Positions 26,228 through 34,179 of a DNA stretch of 64,000 bases are shown one piece after another. The notes below the pieces were generated by a model. That model worked only from the letters and a program-made list of their open reading frames with translations. It made no database searches and was not told where the DNA came from. Location: assembly GCF_910593845.1 (NCBI RefSeq), contig NZ_CAJVAS010000009.1, positions 1-64,000 of the forward strand, read 5' to 3'. The position numbers and the translations under genes are program-made. Numbering within the stretch: the first letter of the stretch is position 1; every line of letters begins with the position of its first letter. This stretch comes from Paenibacillus solanacearum (GTDB taxonomy: Bacteria > Bacillota > Bacilli > Paenibacillales > NBRC-103111).

Positions 26228-27112
26228 ATGTCCAATAAACTGTATTTTCTCGAGCCGGACGATACGCTGGAGCAGCTGCAAGATTACTATTTCCCCCCTT
26301 ACCTGACGCTGGCGCATATGTTCCACGCTCCGGACGGCTGGAGCCTGAAGCCCCGGCAGCTCAAGCAATACCAGCTGCAATACGTATTGGAAGGGGCGGC
26401 GGAATACGTCATCGAAGGCCGGACGTACATGACGCATCGCGGCGATTTGCTGTTCCACGGGCCGAACGAGCGGCACCATGTGCGCACGATGCCGGGAACG
26501 CCTTACGTATGCATCTCCGTCGTCTTCCATTTCGGCGGAGTGTCCTTTCCGATTCACGACCTGCTCGGTCCGGAAACCGCAGGCGGCAGCCACTACATGG
26601 GCAACTTCGCGAACCAGGCGCTGGAGAACAAGCTATCCGAGCTCGTGCTGCATTACCGCCAGTCGGGACTGTACCACCAGCTGCTCTGCCAGAACGTGCT
26701 GATGCGCATTTTGCTCCAGCTGTCTGCAGCAAGCGACGCTCTCGGCCCGACGGCCAGCAAAAAGGAAGACGCCAATAAAGCGAAGCTCATTCTCGTGCGC
26801 AATTATATCGACAGTCATCTCCGTGAAGGATTTGGCCATCGCGACCTTGAGAAGCTGACGGGCTGGAGCCGCAACTACATTATCGTCCAGTTCCGCAAAG
26901 CGTTCGGGATGTCGCCGACGCAGTATCTGATCCGGGTTCGGCTGGAGAAGGCCAAGGAGCTTGCGCTCCAGTCCGGCCTGTCGTTCAGCGAAATTGCGAG
27001 CGAGGTCGGATACGTGAACATCCACGCCTTCGGGAAAATATTCAAACGAAAGACGGGCATGAGCCTATCCGAATTTTGCGCCACGTTATTTAAAGATACG
27101 CCGGACAAGTGA
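26228..27112 (+). CDS. AraC family transcriptional regulator of the oxygenase cluster
   Basis: A 294-residue regulator: N-terminal cupin-like sensor (about 35-130; YVLEGAAEYVIEGRTYMTHRGD, HHVRTMPGTPY) and a C-terminal pair of helix-turn-helices (about 190-290; GWSRNYIIVQFRKAFGMSPTQYL, SEIASEVGYVNIHAFGKIFKRKTGMS). The start ATG 26228 follows GAGGTGG. It is divergent from the oxygenase operon and upstream of the Gfo/Idh gene. Both of those promoters carry the same 33-bp operator, so this protein is the natural candidate to bind it and activate in response to a sugar or cyclitol. Confidence 0.92.
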   Translation: MSNKLYFLEPDDTLEQLQDYYFPPYLTLAHMFHAPDGWSLKPRQLKQYQLQYVLEGAAEYVIEGRTYMTHRGDLLFHGPNERHHVRTMPGTPYVCISVVFHFGGVSFPIHDLLGPETAGGSHYMGNFANQALENKLSELVLHYRQSGLYHQLLCQNVLMRILLQLSAASDALGPTASKKEDANKAKLILVRNYIDSHLREGFGHRDLEKLTGWSRNYIIVQFRKAFGMSPTQYLIRVRLEKAKELALQSGLSFSEIASEVGYVNIHAFGKIFKRKTGMSLSEFCATLFKDTPDK

Positions 27113-27179
27113 CCCTCGGGCAGCTGGGCGGGAACCGCTTCTAGCTGTCCGTTCTGCTGCGCCTCGCGCAATCGTTGTG

Positions 27180-27239
27180 ATTTTGGTTACAAATTTATAG
27201 GTTTGAACCAAATACACCGGGCTCGCGGCTCCTTACAAT
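27180..27239 (+). promoter_or_regulatory. AraC-type operator and promoter of the Gfo/Idh gene
   Basis: ATTTTGGTTAC (27180-27190), 11 nt, TTTGAACCAAA (27202-27212), 21 nt, TACAAT (27234-27239). All outer bases and both spacings equal those at 26110-26169, while the middle 11 nt differ. The -35 position reads AATACA, again non-canonical. Confidence 0.8.
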
Positions 27240-27327
27240 ATAAAGAGAAACCCCGATAGGCAAGCGTAACAAGTCCGTGTGGGAAAATACATTTATGCCG
27301 TATGGCATACAAAGGAGCGGTTACGAA

Positions 27328-28566
27328 GTGGGATTTAAACTGGGCGTTGTCGGAGCGGGTCAATTTTCCAAATGCTTTATTCCGTTGTTTCAAGCACACC
27401 CGTATGTCGAGGAAGTGACTCTCGCCGAGCTGCAAACCGACCGGCGGGAACAGTTCGCCAAAGCGTTTCGCCTGAAGCGCACGTACGCTTCGCTTGACGA
27501 GCTGCTGACCAGCGACGTGGATGCGGTGGCCCTGTTCACGCAGCGACATCTTCACGGTCCCCAAGCGATCCAGGCGCTGCGGGCCGGCAAGCACGTGTAC
27601 TGCGCCGTGCCGATGGCCCAAAGCCTGGAGGAAATCGGGCAAATCATCGATGAAGTCCGGCGCTCCGGGCTGATCTATATGACCGGCGAGACGAGCTATT
27701 ATTATCCCAGCACCGTATACTGCCGGGATCAGTTCCAGTCGGGAGCTTTCGGCGGATTCGTGTATGGCGAAGCGCAATATTTGCACGACATGTCGCACGG
27801 TTTTTACGATGCGTTCAAGTATTCGGGCGGCCCGGATTGGAAGCAAGTGGCCGGCATTCCGCCCATGCATTATCCAACGCACTCGGTCAGTATGGTGATT
27901 TCGGTGACCGGCGCCAAGGCGACGAAGGTTGCCTGTCTCGGCTATAAAGATGGGCATGAAGATGAAGTTTTCCGCAAAGGCGCCAATCTGTGGGACAACG
28001 AATTCAGCAATCAAAGCGCGCTCGTGCGCACCTCGGACGGCGGGATGATGCGCCTGAACGAATTCCGGCGCGTAGGCTGGGGCGGACGCAACAGCGTATA
28101 CATGAGCATGTTTGGCACGCAAGGCAGCTACGAGGAGCATGCCGGCGGCTCGGTCTGGACCAGCCTGAAATGGGGGACGGTCGAGGAGCTGACCCCACAG
28201 CTTCAATGCCAAAATATACGCGTTCGATTGGATGAGCAGGGCATCCACCAGACGCTCGCGCATGATTTCAACGCATCGCTCGCCAAGGCGCATCACCACT
28301 ACCGCCTTCCCGCGTCCTACAACGGGATGCCGAACGGCCATCTCGGCTCGCATCAATTTTTGGCCGACGACTTCGTCAAGGCGGTTCATACAAACAAGCT
28401 GCCGCCGAACCATGCCTGGAGAGCCGCCGATTATATGGCGCCGGGATTGATCGCCCATGAATCATCCTTGCGGGACGGGGAAATGCTCGATGTGCCGGAT
28501 TTCGGAGAGCCTCCGGCAGACTGGAGCCTGCTCGATCCGGATGCATTCGTCGCTGAGCGCGAATAA
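27328..28566 (+). CDS. Gfo/Idh/MocA family protein lacking the EKP lysine
   Basis: A 412-residue protein with an N-terminal NAD-binding Rossmann domain (GVVGAGQFSKCF) and a C-terminal alpha/beta domain. The start is GTG 27328, ten bases after AAGGAG; upstream ATGs at 27277 and 27295 have no site. The usual EKP motif of dehydrogenases in this family is replaced by AVPMA in KHVYCAVPMAQS. This resembles the EVP-type sequence in NAD-using glycosidases of the same fold. So the protein may be a redox-type lyase or glycosidase rather than a simple dehydrogenase. It shares its operator with the MocDE-like operon and ends at a terminator at 28605-28645. Confidence 0.85.
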   Translation: MGFKLGVVGAGQFSKCFIPLFQAHPYVEEVTLAELQTDRREQFAKAFRLKRTYASLDELLTSDVDAVALFTQRHLHGPQAIQALRAGKHVYCAVPMAQSLEEIGQIIDEVRRSGLIYMTGETSYYYPSTVYCRDQFQSGAFGGFVYGEAQYLHDMSHGFYDAFKYSGGPDWKQVAGIPPMHYPTHSVSMVISVTGAKATKVACLGYKDGHEDEVFRKGANLWDNEFSNQSALVRTSDGGMMRLNEFRRVGWGGRNSVYMSMFGTQGSYEEHAGGSVWTSLKWGTVEELTPQLQCQNIRVRLDEQGIHQTLAHDFNASLAKAHHHYRLPASYNGMPNGHLGSHQFLADDFVKAVHTNKLPPNHAWRAADYMAPGLIAHESSLRDGEMLDVPDFGEPPADWSLLDPDAFVAERE

Positions 28567-28604
28567 GGGCATGCCGGCGTTCACATAAACTCCACTCGCA
28601 TAGG

Positions 28605-28645
28605 AAAAAGGGTCCGTTTCCCATCTAGGATACGGACCCTTTTCT
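28605..28645. terminator. Terminator between the Gfo/Idh and PhyH genes
   Basis: AAAAGGGTCCGT (28606-28617) and ACGGACCCTTTT (28632-28643) form a perfect 12-bp stem with A/T tails on both sides. It suits both converging genes. Confidence 0.8.
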
Positions 28646-28752
28646 ATTCACTCCAGTAATGCTTTATTTATGCGGCAGGGGGACTCGTGCACAGCTCGTG
28701 TACGAGCCTTGAAGGGGACAAGCCGCCGAGCGCTCCCCCTGCTGCCGTACGA

Positions 28753-29496
28753 TCAGGCCAGGATAGCCCCTTCCGCGCCAACCGGACATGACGGCCGCCA
28801 CACGGTACGGTTCTTCGTGATCTGCGGATTCGAGACGGCGGAGTAGCACATAATGAACGATCGGCGGTGACGATCGGATTCGTTCGCCGCAGACGCATGC
28901 AGCAAATTGCTGTGGAAAAACAATACCGAGCCTGGCTTCAACTGGCAATGCACCCGCTCGAACATCGATTCGATCTGAGCCAGCCGCGTCGGTTCGACGC
29001 CGACTTGCGAGCCGACCTTCCCGTGGTCGATCCGGCCGAGCAGATGCGACCCTCTCAGCACTTGCAGGCAGCCGTTCTCGATCGTTGCCTCATCGAGCGC
29101 GACGAAGGCGCTGATCATGGTCGGGAATATAAAGCCTTGGTTGTACCAATATCCGTAATCTTGATGCCATTCCCACGCCCCGCCGGTTCTCGCCTCCTTC
29201 AGCATCACTTTGCCGTGAAAGAACGCGGCGTCCTCCCTCAGCAGCATACGAACCGGGTGGACGACGCGAGGGGCAATGGAAGCGGCGGACCAAATATCGT
29301 CTCCCAGCTCGTGCCAGATGGCCAGGTTCGAATTTTTGCCGGATGTGTCCGCCTGCCCGATATGCTTGGTCCGGGAAACCCGATCCCCGTTCTCCACAGC
29401 ATCGATCATCCGGTCCACCTCGTCTTGAGTGAACACCCCCTCGACGATGACATAGCCGTCACGCTCATAATCCATTACCTGTTTGTACGATAACAT
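28753..29496 (-). CDS. Phytanoyl-CoA dioxygenase (PhyH) family protein
   Basis: A 247-residue Fe(II)/2-oxoglutarate oxygenase-like protein. The facial triad is visible as H-x-D in WEWHQDYGYW (about 110-119) and a distal histidine in FFHSNLLHAS (about 198-207), with a downstream arginine (RRSF) to hold 2-oxoglutarate. Bacterial PhyH proteins hydroxylate varied small molecules, so the substrate is open. The start ATG 29496 has a CCTCCT complement (AGGAGG) upstream. It lies next to the AraC gene at 29676-30512 on the same strand, 179 bp apart. A TACAAT at 29614-29619 on the minus strand may be its own -10. Confidence 0.87.
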   Translation of the reverse strand: MLSYKQVMDYERDGYVIVEGVFTQDEVDRMIDAVENGDRVSRTKHIGQADTSGKNSNLAIWHELGDDIWSAASIAPRVVHPVRMLLREDAAFFHGKVMLKEARTGGAWEWHQDYGYWYNQGFIFPTMISAFVALDEATIENGCLQVLRGSHLLGRIDHGKVGSQVGVEPTRLAQIESMFERVHCQLKPGSVLFFHSNLLHASAANESDRHRRSFIMCYSAVSNPQITKNRTVWRPSCPVGAEGAILA

Positions 29497-29675
29497 CGTT
29501 CATCCTCCTCATATGGGCAGCATCTTATACGCTCACCAGCTCGGACCTACCCTCACAGTCCTGCCGCCAAGCGCCGGCATTTTCCTGGCCGAACCAAGAA
29601 ATATGCTACCTTCATTGTAGGAAAACGGGACGACGACCGTAATCGCCATTCCGGCTGTAAATCCTAGCGATTCTG

Positions 29676-30512
29676 CTATTTCCGCAATCGCTTTCGATAG
29701 GCGCTCGGGCTGACGCCGAAATACTGCTTGAACTTGCTCGTGAAATAATCCGGTGATTGAAAGCCGACATCTTCGGCGATTTCCGTAACCTGGCGGGACG
29801 TAAGCTCCAGCAGTCTTGCCGCCTGCTTCAAGCGCATTTTGTTCCACGTCCCGATCATGGAATCCCCTGTCTGCTCCTTGAACAAATGCGCCAACCGGGA
29901 AGGGGATAAATTCACTTTTTTCGCCAAGTCGGTTACGCTGACAGGCTCTTTGATGTTTTGGGACAGCAGATCGAGCACCTCATGAATTCGCGGGTCGAGC
30001 GTGTGCGACGATTTCTTGTAATGGAGGCTTGCCGCGAGCAGCAGTATTTCCTCGAGCGCGTTGAGCGCAAGCTCCTCAAACAGCGGATTCATGACAGCCT
30101 TGTTATCGGCGATCAGGCTCCTGAAGGCCGCCTCGATGCGGGTGCATACGGCATCATCGCCGATGTGCAGGAACAGCAGGCTCTTCGATACTTTGGGCCA
30201 TTGCAGCCAGGCCGCCCATGCGGGTCTGGGAATGAAGTGAACCCACATCATCTCCCACACGCTGCCTTCCGTCGTGAAGTAGTCGTGAGGCGTACCGGGC
30301 GGCAGCACAATCATGTCGCCGGCGCGGCACAACTGCGCGTGCGGCCCTTCCTTGACGCACCCTTCCCCCGAAAGCGTATACATCAAAAGCCAATCTTTGG
30401 TGCCAGAAGCACGCCAGCCCGCATAGCCGAACGGACTGCGGTTATGATGGGAAACAAGCGCGCCTGGGGGCGGAGCCGGCGTCTCGGCCGTAAGGTACGG
30501 TTGTCGGACCAT
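29676..30512 (-). CDS. AraC family transcriptional regulator
   Basis: A 278-residue regulator with an N-terminal cupin-type ligand domain (LLMYTLSGEGCVKEGPHAQ; VLPPGTPHDY) and C-terminal helix-turn-helix pair (LAKKVNLSPSRLAHLFKEQTG; EIAEDVGFQSPDYFTSKFKQYFG, with the standard FGVSP ending). The start ATG 30512 follows AAAGGAGA. It lies upstream of the PhyH gene and divergent from the YwaF-like gene. The likely target is the PhyH gene, by position only. Confidence 0.92.
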   Translation of the reverse strand: MVRQPYLTAETPAPPPGALVSHHNRSPFGYAGWRASGTKDWLLMYTLSGEGCVKEGPHAQLCRAGDMIVLPPGTPHDYFTTEGSVWEMMWVHFIPRPAWAAWLQWPKVSKSLLFLHIGDDAVCTRIEAAFRSLIADNKAVMNPLFEELALNALEEILLLAASLHYKKSSHTLDPRIHEVLDLLSQNIKEPVSVTDLAKKVNLSPSRLAHLFKEQTGDSMIGTWNKMRLKQAARLLELTSRQVTEIAEDVGFQSPDYFTSKFKQYFGVSPSAYRKRLRK

Positions 30513-30604
30513 GGACAGTCTCCTTTCCTTATTTTTCCTGTTCATATTGAAAGCTGTACCCGGTTCCACTATGATGAGTGTACGATCGTGAAAGGAGGCT
30601 TTAC

Positions 30605-31318
30605 ATGGACTGGTTCAATGAGACGGGATATCCGTTTATGATGTTTACGCCGCAGCATCTCATCCCGCTGGCTTGTATCGCGCTGCTCATTCTGCTGCTG
30701 TACCGGTTCCGCAAGCCGCTTCGGCAGGATGCGCCGGTACGTGCGATCCGCATCGGCCTGGTTTTGCTTCTTCTCGTATTCGAAGCGCTGCTGTACGGCT
30801 GGTACATATATTACGGGCAGTTCTCGCTGGAAGCGTCGCTGCCGCTTCAGTTGTGCAGCATCGGCTACCTGCTGACGATCGTCATGCTGCTGTTCCCCTC
30901 GTACCGGCTGTACGAGTTTTTATATTTTGCCGGGATCGGCGGAGCGCTCCAGGCGCTGTTGACGCCGGCGGCCATCTTGTCCGGCTTCCCGCACTTCACT
31001 TATTTTTACTTTTTCATCGGTCACGGCGCAATCGTATGGGTGGCGCTGTACATGACCTGGGTTCACGGCTACCGTCCCACGCTGCGTTCCATCGGGAGAG
31101 TGCTGCTCGCGCTCAATGTACTGCTGGCCGTTATCGTGCCGGTCAATCTGGCCACCGGCGGCAACTACATGTTCGTCGCCCGCAAACCGCCCGGCCCGTC
31201 GCTGCTCGATTACTTGGGGCCGTGGCCGTGGTACTTGCTGTCGCTGGAAGCAGTTGCGGCGGCAGTATTCATTTTGCTGTACCTGCCTTTTATCCGCCGC
31301 AGATCGAGTAGGCAGTAA
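30605..31318 (+). CDS. YwaF/TIGR02206 family integral membrane protein
   Basis: A 237-residue protein with about seven transmembrane segments. The N-terminal MFTPQHLIPL and the WYIYYGQFSLEASLPLQLCSIGY-type region (split around about 70-90) are typical of the TIGR02206/YwaF family of unknown function. A GNYMF...LLDYLGPWPWY motif is seen near the C-terminus. The start ATG 30605 follows AAAGGAGG. Single gene; no functional clue from the neighbours. Confidence 0.85.
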   Translation: MDWFNETGYPFMMFTPQHLIPLACIALLILLLYRFRKPLRQDAPVRAIRIGLVLLLLVFEALLYGWYIYYGQFSLEASLPLQLCSIGYLLTIVMLLFPSYRLYEFLYFAGIGGALQALLTPAAILSGFPHFTYFYFFIGHGAIVWVALYMTWVHGYRPTLRSIGRVLLALNVLLAVIVPVNLATGGNYMFVARKPPGPSLLDYLGPWPWYLLSLEAVAAAVFILLYLPFIRRRSSRQ

Positions 31319-31455
31319 CGCGCTGCCCAGGCAGGTTCGTTCTGTCAACAAGGCACGGACCGGGAACCGGCACCGAGCAAGCCTAGGATCACGGGGGAGG
31401 AAGGAATTGGATGCAGCGCAACGAATATATGTATACTCGTTTCTACAGGAGGTGT

Positions 31456-32250
31456 ATGGCATTGCCGCTGGAAAAAAGAGCTACGTTCAATGAAGTTGCG
31501 GAACTGTACGACCGGGTTCGCAACCGTTATCCCGGGGAGCTGTTCGACGATTTGTTCGAAGCGGCGCAGTTGAACCCGCAGTCGCGAATACTGGAGATCG
31601 GGCCGGGCACGGGCATCGCCACCCTCGAACTGGCCAAACGCGGCTGCCGCATCACGGCCGTCGAGCTCGGTGCTGAGATGGCGGCCGTGGCGAAGCGCAA
31701 CCTGGCCGATTTCCCCAACGTGGACATGCATGTCGGCGCATTCGAGCAATGGGAACCGCCAGCCTCCGTGTCGTTCGACCTTGTCATTGCGGCGACGGCG
31801 TTCCACTGGCTGGACCCGGAAGTGCGCTTCGCCAAGCCGGCTGCTTTGCTGCGTCCGGGAGGCCATCTGGCCATCGTCAACTACTTGCATGCGGCTGGCG
31901 GCGACCGGCTGTTCTTCGAGCAAGTGCAGTCCTTCTACGAAAGCTATATGCCGGGCACGCCGCCGAATCTTCGCCTCACCGAAGTCTCCGACATGAAGCC
32001 GGACACGGGACCGCTTGAAGACAGCGGGCTGTTCGAAAAACCTACCGTCCGGCATTACGTTACGGAGGAAACGTACAGCACGGAACAATATCTCGATCTG
32101 TTGTCGACTTATTCCACGCACCTGACGCTTGATGCCAACAACCGCCAGAAGCTGTTTGCCTGCATCGGCTCGCTCATCGATGATCAATTCGGCGGCAGCG
32201 TTACGAAATGCTACTTGAATGAGCTAATGCTCGCCCGCAAACGAGGATGA
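31456..32250 (+). CDS. Class I SAM-dependent methyltransferase
   Basis: A 264-residue protein with a Rossmann methyltransferase fold: motif I LEIGPGTGIATLELA (about 45-59), an acidic residue in ITAVELG, and FDLVIAATAFHWLDP (motif II, as in the Methyltransf_11 group), then LLRPGGHLAIV. The start is uncertain. ATG 31456 lies only 3 nt after AGGAGG, while TTG 31462 has an ideal 9-nt spacing and would give two residues fewer. The methyl acceptor is unknown. A terminator-like hairpin follows at 32284. Confidence 0.85.
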   Translation: MALPLEKRATFNEVAELYDRVRNRYPGELFDDLFEAAQLNPQSRILEIGPGTGIATLELAKRGCRITAVELGAEMAAVAKRNLADFPNVDMHVGAFEQWEPPASVSFDLVIAATAFHWLDPEVRFAKPAALLRPGGHLAIVNYLHAAGGDRLFFEQVQSFYESYMPGTPPNLRLTEVSDMKPDTGPLEDSGLFEKPTVRHYVTEETYSTEQYLDLLSTYSTHLTLDANNRQKLFACIGSLIDDQFGGSVTKCYLNELMLARKRG

Positions 32251-32283
32251 GCGCGGTTTGAAGCGGAGGCGCATCATGAAAAC

Positions 32284-32316
32284 GGGCTCGATTCCCTGCC
32301 GGAATCGAGCCTGTTT
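32284..32316 (+). terminator. Terminator-like hairpin after the methyltransferase gene
   Basis: GGCTCGATTCC (32285-32295) and GGAATCGAGCC (32301-32311) form a perfect 11-bp stem with a 5-nt loop; only a short TGTTT tail follows. Confidence 0.6.
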
Positions 32317-32384
32317 CGCTTGCCATGACGATCTTGGATATCCAGGCAGTTGCAAGCATCCTGACGTGACCGGCTTCTAGCGCA

Positions 32385-32873
32385 TCAACCGGAGACGATC
32401 GGCAGCGAATAGCGTGCGAAACCTTCCGCGTTGTAGCGGTACCGTTCACAGATCGTATACGCACGTCCCTGCGCGTCTACGGTGAGCCCCGTCTCGGCGA
32501 TATATGCGTCAATAATCCGACCGGCCCGGTCAAAATCGCCTTCGCTGCTCGCTGCGGCGACGCAGCGCTGCGCGGGAAGCGTGATCCGGGCAAACCATTC
32601 CGGCACCCCGTCGAAGCCGGATACTTCCACGCATAATACGTACGCATGCGTATCGGCGATGCGTTGGCCGTTGACTTGCGGCCACACGCCGTATTGAACG
32701 GACGCATCGACGATCTGGGGCATATGGGCGGCGAGTCCGAGCAAGCTCTCTTTGGCCAAATGGTATTTGCTTGACATGTCCTTCAGTCCGATGCAAGGAA
32801 TGCCGATTAATTTCAACTCGCCATGCTCAACCACCTGGGCCTCAAGCTCTGGCAAACGATGCATAGTTTCCAT
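32385..32873 (-). CDS. GyrI-like / AraC effector-binding domain protein
   Basis: A 162-residue stand-alone GyrI-like (SOUL/BmrR effector-binding) domain: VVEHGELKLIGIPCIGLK at the start, THAYVLCVEVSGFDGVPEW centrally, and ICERYRYNAEGFARYSLPI at the end. Such domains bind small hydrophobic or cationic compounds. There is no DNA-binding domain, so it is not itself a regulator. The start ATG 32873 follows GGGAGG. No functional context. Confidence 0.75.
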   Translation of the reverse strand: METMHRLPELEAQVVEHGELKLIGIPCIGLKDMSSKYHLAKESLLGLAAHMPQIVDASVQYGVWPQVNGQRIADTHAYVLCVEVSGFDGVPEWFARITLPAQRCVAAASSEGDFDRAGRIIDAYIAETGLTVDAQGRAYTICERYRYNAEGFARYSLPIVSG

Positions 32874-32905
32874 CTGCGAATCCTCCCGGTATACGAATGG
32901 TTACA

Positions 32906-33364
32906 TTAATGAAGCGTGTAACGAAGCTCGTTTCGAAGCTCTTGTTCGTCAAAGCGGATTGCATATTGCTTTCTTTGCCCGGCGCCGTTATACTCGGCGC
33001 TGATTTCCAGCGAATACGTTCCGTACCGCTCGAACTTGATGGTGTAATCCATCTCCACCTTCTTATGGACAGGGATTTCAGCATGAAACAGTTCTTGCGT
33101 CTCGATCAGACGCTGCGAATCTCTTGCATCATAGAGCGAATAGCGGATGATCACGCTGCTGTTGTATTCGACGTTCGTCCGTACCGCAATGTTCAGTTTC
33201 ATTTCCGCCCGATCCCCCAGACGGTTCAACTGCTGCTGCACCGTTTCCAATTCGATGGGAAACGGATCGGGCGGACTCGGAGGAGGATTTCCCTTCTTGC
33301 CATGAGAGCATGAGCACAGCACGATGACGATCGCTAAGCAAACGAGAATGCGCAAGCCTCTCAT
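32906..33364 (-). CDS. Hypothetical lipoprotein
   Basis: A 152-residue exported protein with a signal peptide ending in the lipobox VLCSC (C about 19), then a proline-rich linker (NPPPSPPDPFP) and a beta-rich domain (IIRYSLYDARDSQRLIETQELF; YGTYSLEISAEYNG). No family recognised. The start ATG 33364 follows a weak GGTGGAG. It lies between a 35-residue membrane peptide gene and the GyrI-like gene on the same strand. Confidence 0.7.
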   Translation of the reverse strand: MRGLRILVCLAIVIVLCSCSHGKKGNPPPSPPDPFPIELETVQQQLNRLGDRAEMKLNIAVRTNVEYNSSVIIRYSLYDARDSQRLIETQELFHAEIPVHKKVEMDYTIKFERYGTYSLEISAEYNGAGQRKQYAIRFDEQELRNELRYTLH

Positions 33365-33405
33365 CGCTCCACCGCCTTTCCTATTCCTGCGTTCGCCCCT
33401 GTCTT

Positions 33406-33513
33406 CTAATACATGTCGAAGGAATTAGGCTTCTTCCACAACCGCCGTTTGTAATACTCATACGCAGGCACAATAGCGAGAACGAGGACGCCGATGATTT
33501 TAAGTACCGTCAA
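33406..33513 (-). CDS. Possible 35-residue single-helix membrane protein
   Basis: A TTG at 33513 follows a strong GGGAGGGG with good spacing and opens a 35-codon frame to TAG (33406-33408). The product has a hydrophobic helix (LKIIGVLVLAIVPA) followed by a basic, tyrosine-rich tail (YEYYKRRLWKKP). This is the typical build of small bacterial membrane proteins. It lies 42 bp before the lipoprotein gene on the same strand and may be cotranscribed with it. No homologue recognised. Confidence 0.5.
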   Translation of the reverse strand: MTVLKIIGVLVLAIVPAYEYYKRRLWKKPNSFDMY

Positions 33514-33621
33514 GCTATTCCCCTCCCAATGACGAATTATCCATATTTTAACATACGATTCTATCCGGTGGCTTACCTTTTTTTCCGATCATGATGTTCA
33601 CTGCGAGTGAAGGCTGCCGGT

Positions 33622-34071
33622 TCAAGCTTGCGCTTCCCCCCGAGGCAGCACGTATTGTTCGAAAAACCGCCGGGCTTCGGGAAAAACGAGCGGCTTAACG
33701 TCCTCCGGCGAAAACCACTTCACGTCATCGATCTCGTCGTCCTCGGGCTTCAGATCGGTCATGTCTCCCGTGTACTCGACGAGAAACATGGTCGTCTCCT
33801 GCCTCTCGTACCCGATGATTCGTCTTGTCTTCTCATCGAACTCGAAGCTCACTCTCGCGTCGAACCGCTTTTTAACCGCATACATGGCCGATCCCGTCTC
33901 TTCCTTCAATTCCCTCAACAGCGCCGCTTCCAGGCCAACGTCATGCGATTCGACGCCGCCTTTGGGGAAATCCCAAACGCCTTTGATTTTCCCTTGCGCG
34001 CCTTTCACTTTATGCACCAGCAAAAATTGGCCGTTGCACTGAACGATGGCGCCCACCGCTTGGCGTATCAT
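33622..34071 (-). CDS. NUDIX hydrolase
   Basis: A 149-residue NUDIX protein. The NUDIX box runs from about residue 36: GG-x4-D-x2-L-E-A-A-x2-R-E-L-x-E-E-x-G, with all metal-binding glutamates present. It hydrolyses a nucleoside-diphosphate-linked substrate of unknown identity; the family includes MutT-type and diadenosine polyphosphate hydrolases. The start ATG 34071 follows GAGGGA; a frame to 34134 has no site. Single gene. Confidence 0.9.
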   Translation of the reverse strand: MIRQAVGAIVQCNGQFLLVHKVKGAQGKIKGVWDFPKGGVESHDVGLEAALLRELKEETGSAMYAVKKRFDARVSFEFDEKTRRIIGYERQETTMFLVEYTGDMTDLKPEDDEIDDVKWFSPEDVKPLVFPEARRFFEQYVLPRGEAQA

Positions 34072-34179
34072 ATATGTCCCTCTTTTCGTTAAGCATGACG
34101 ATCCTTTATGGTGAGGGGACTTCCGAACGTGCATTTCTCTGCAGGGCAGGATTGGCTCCGCTCAAAGACGAGCGGCTGT

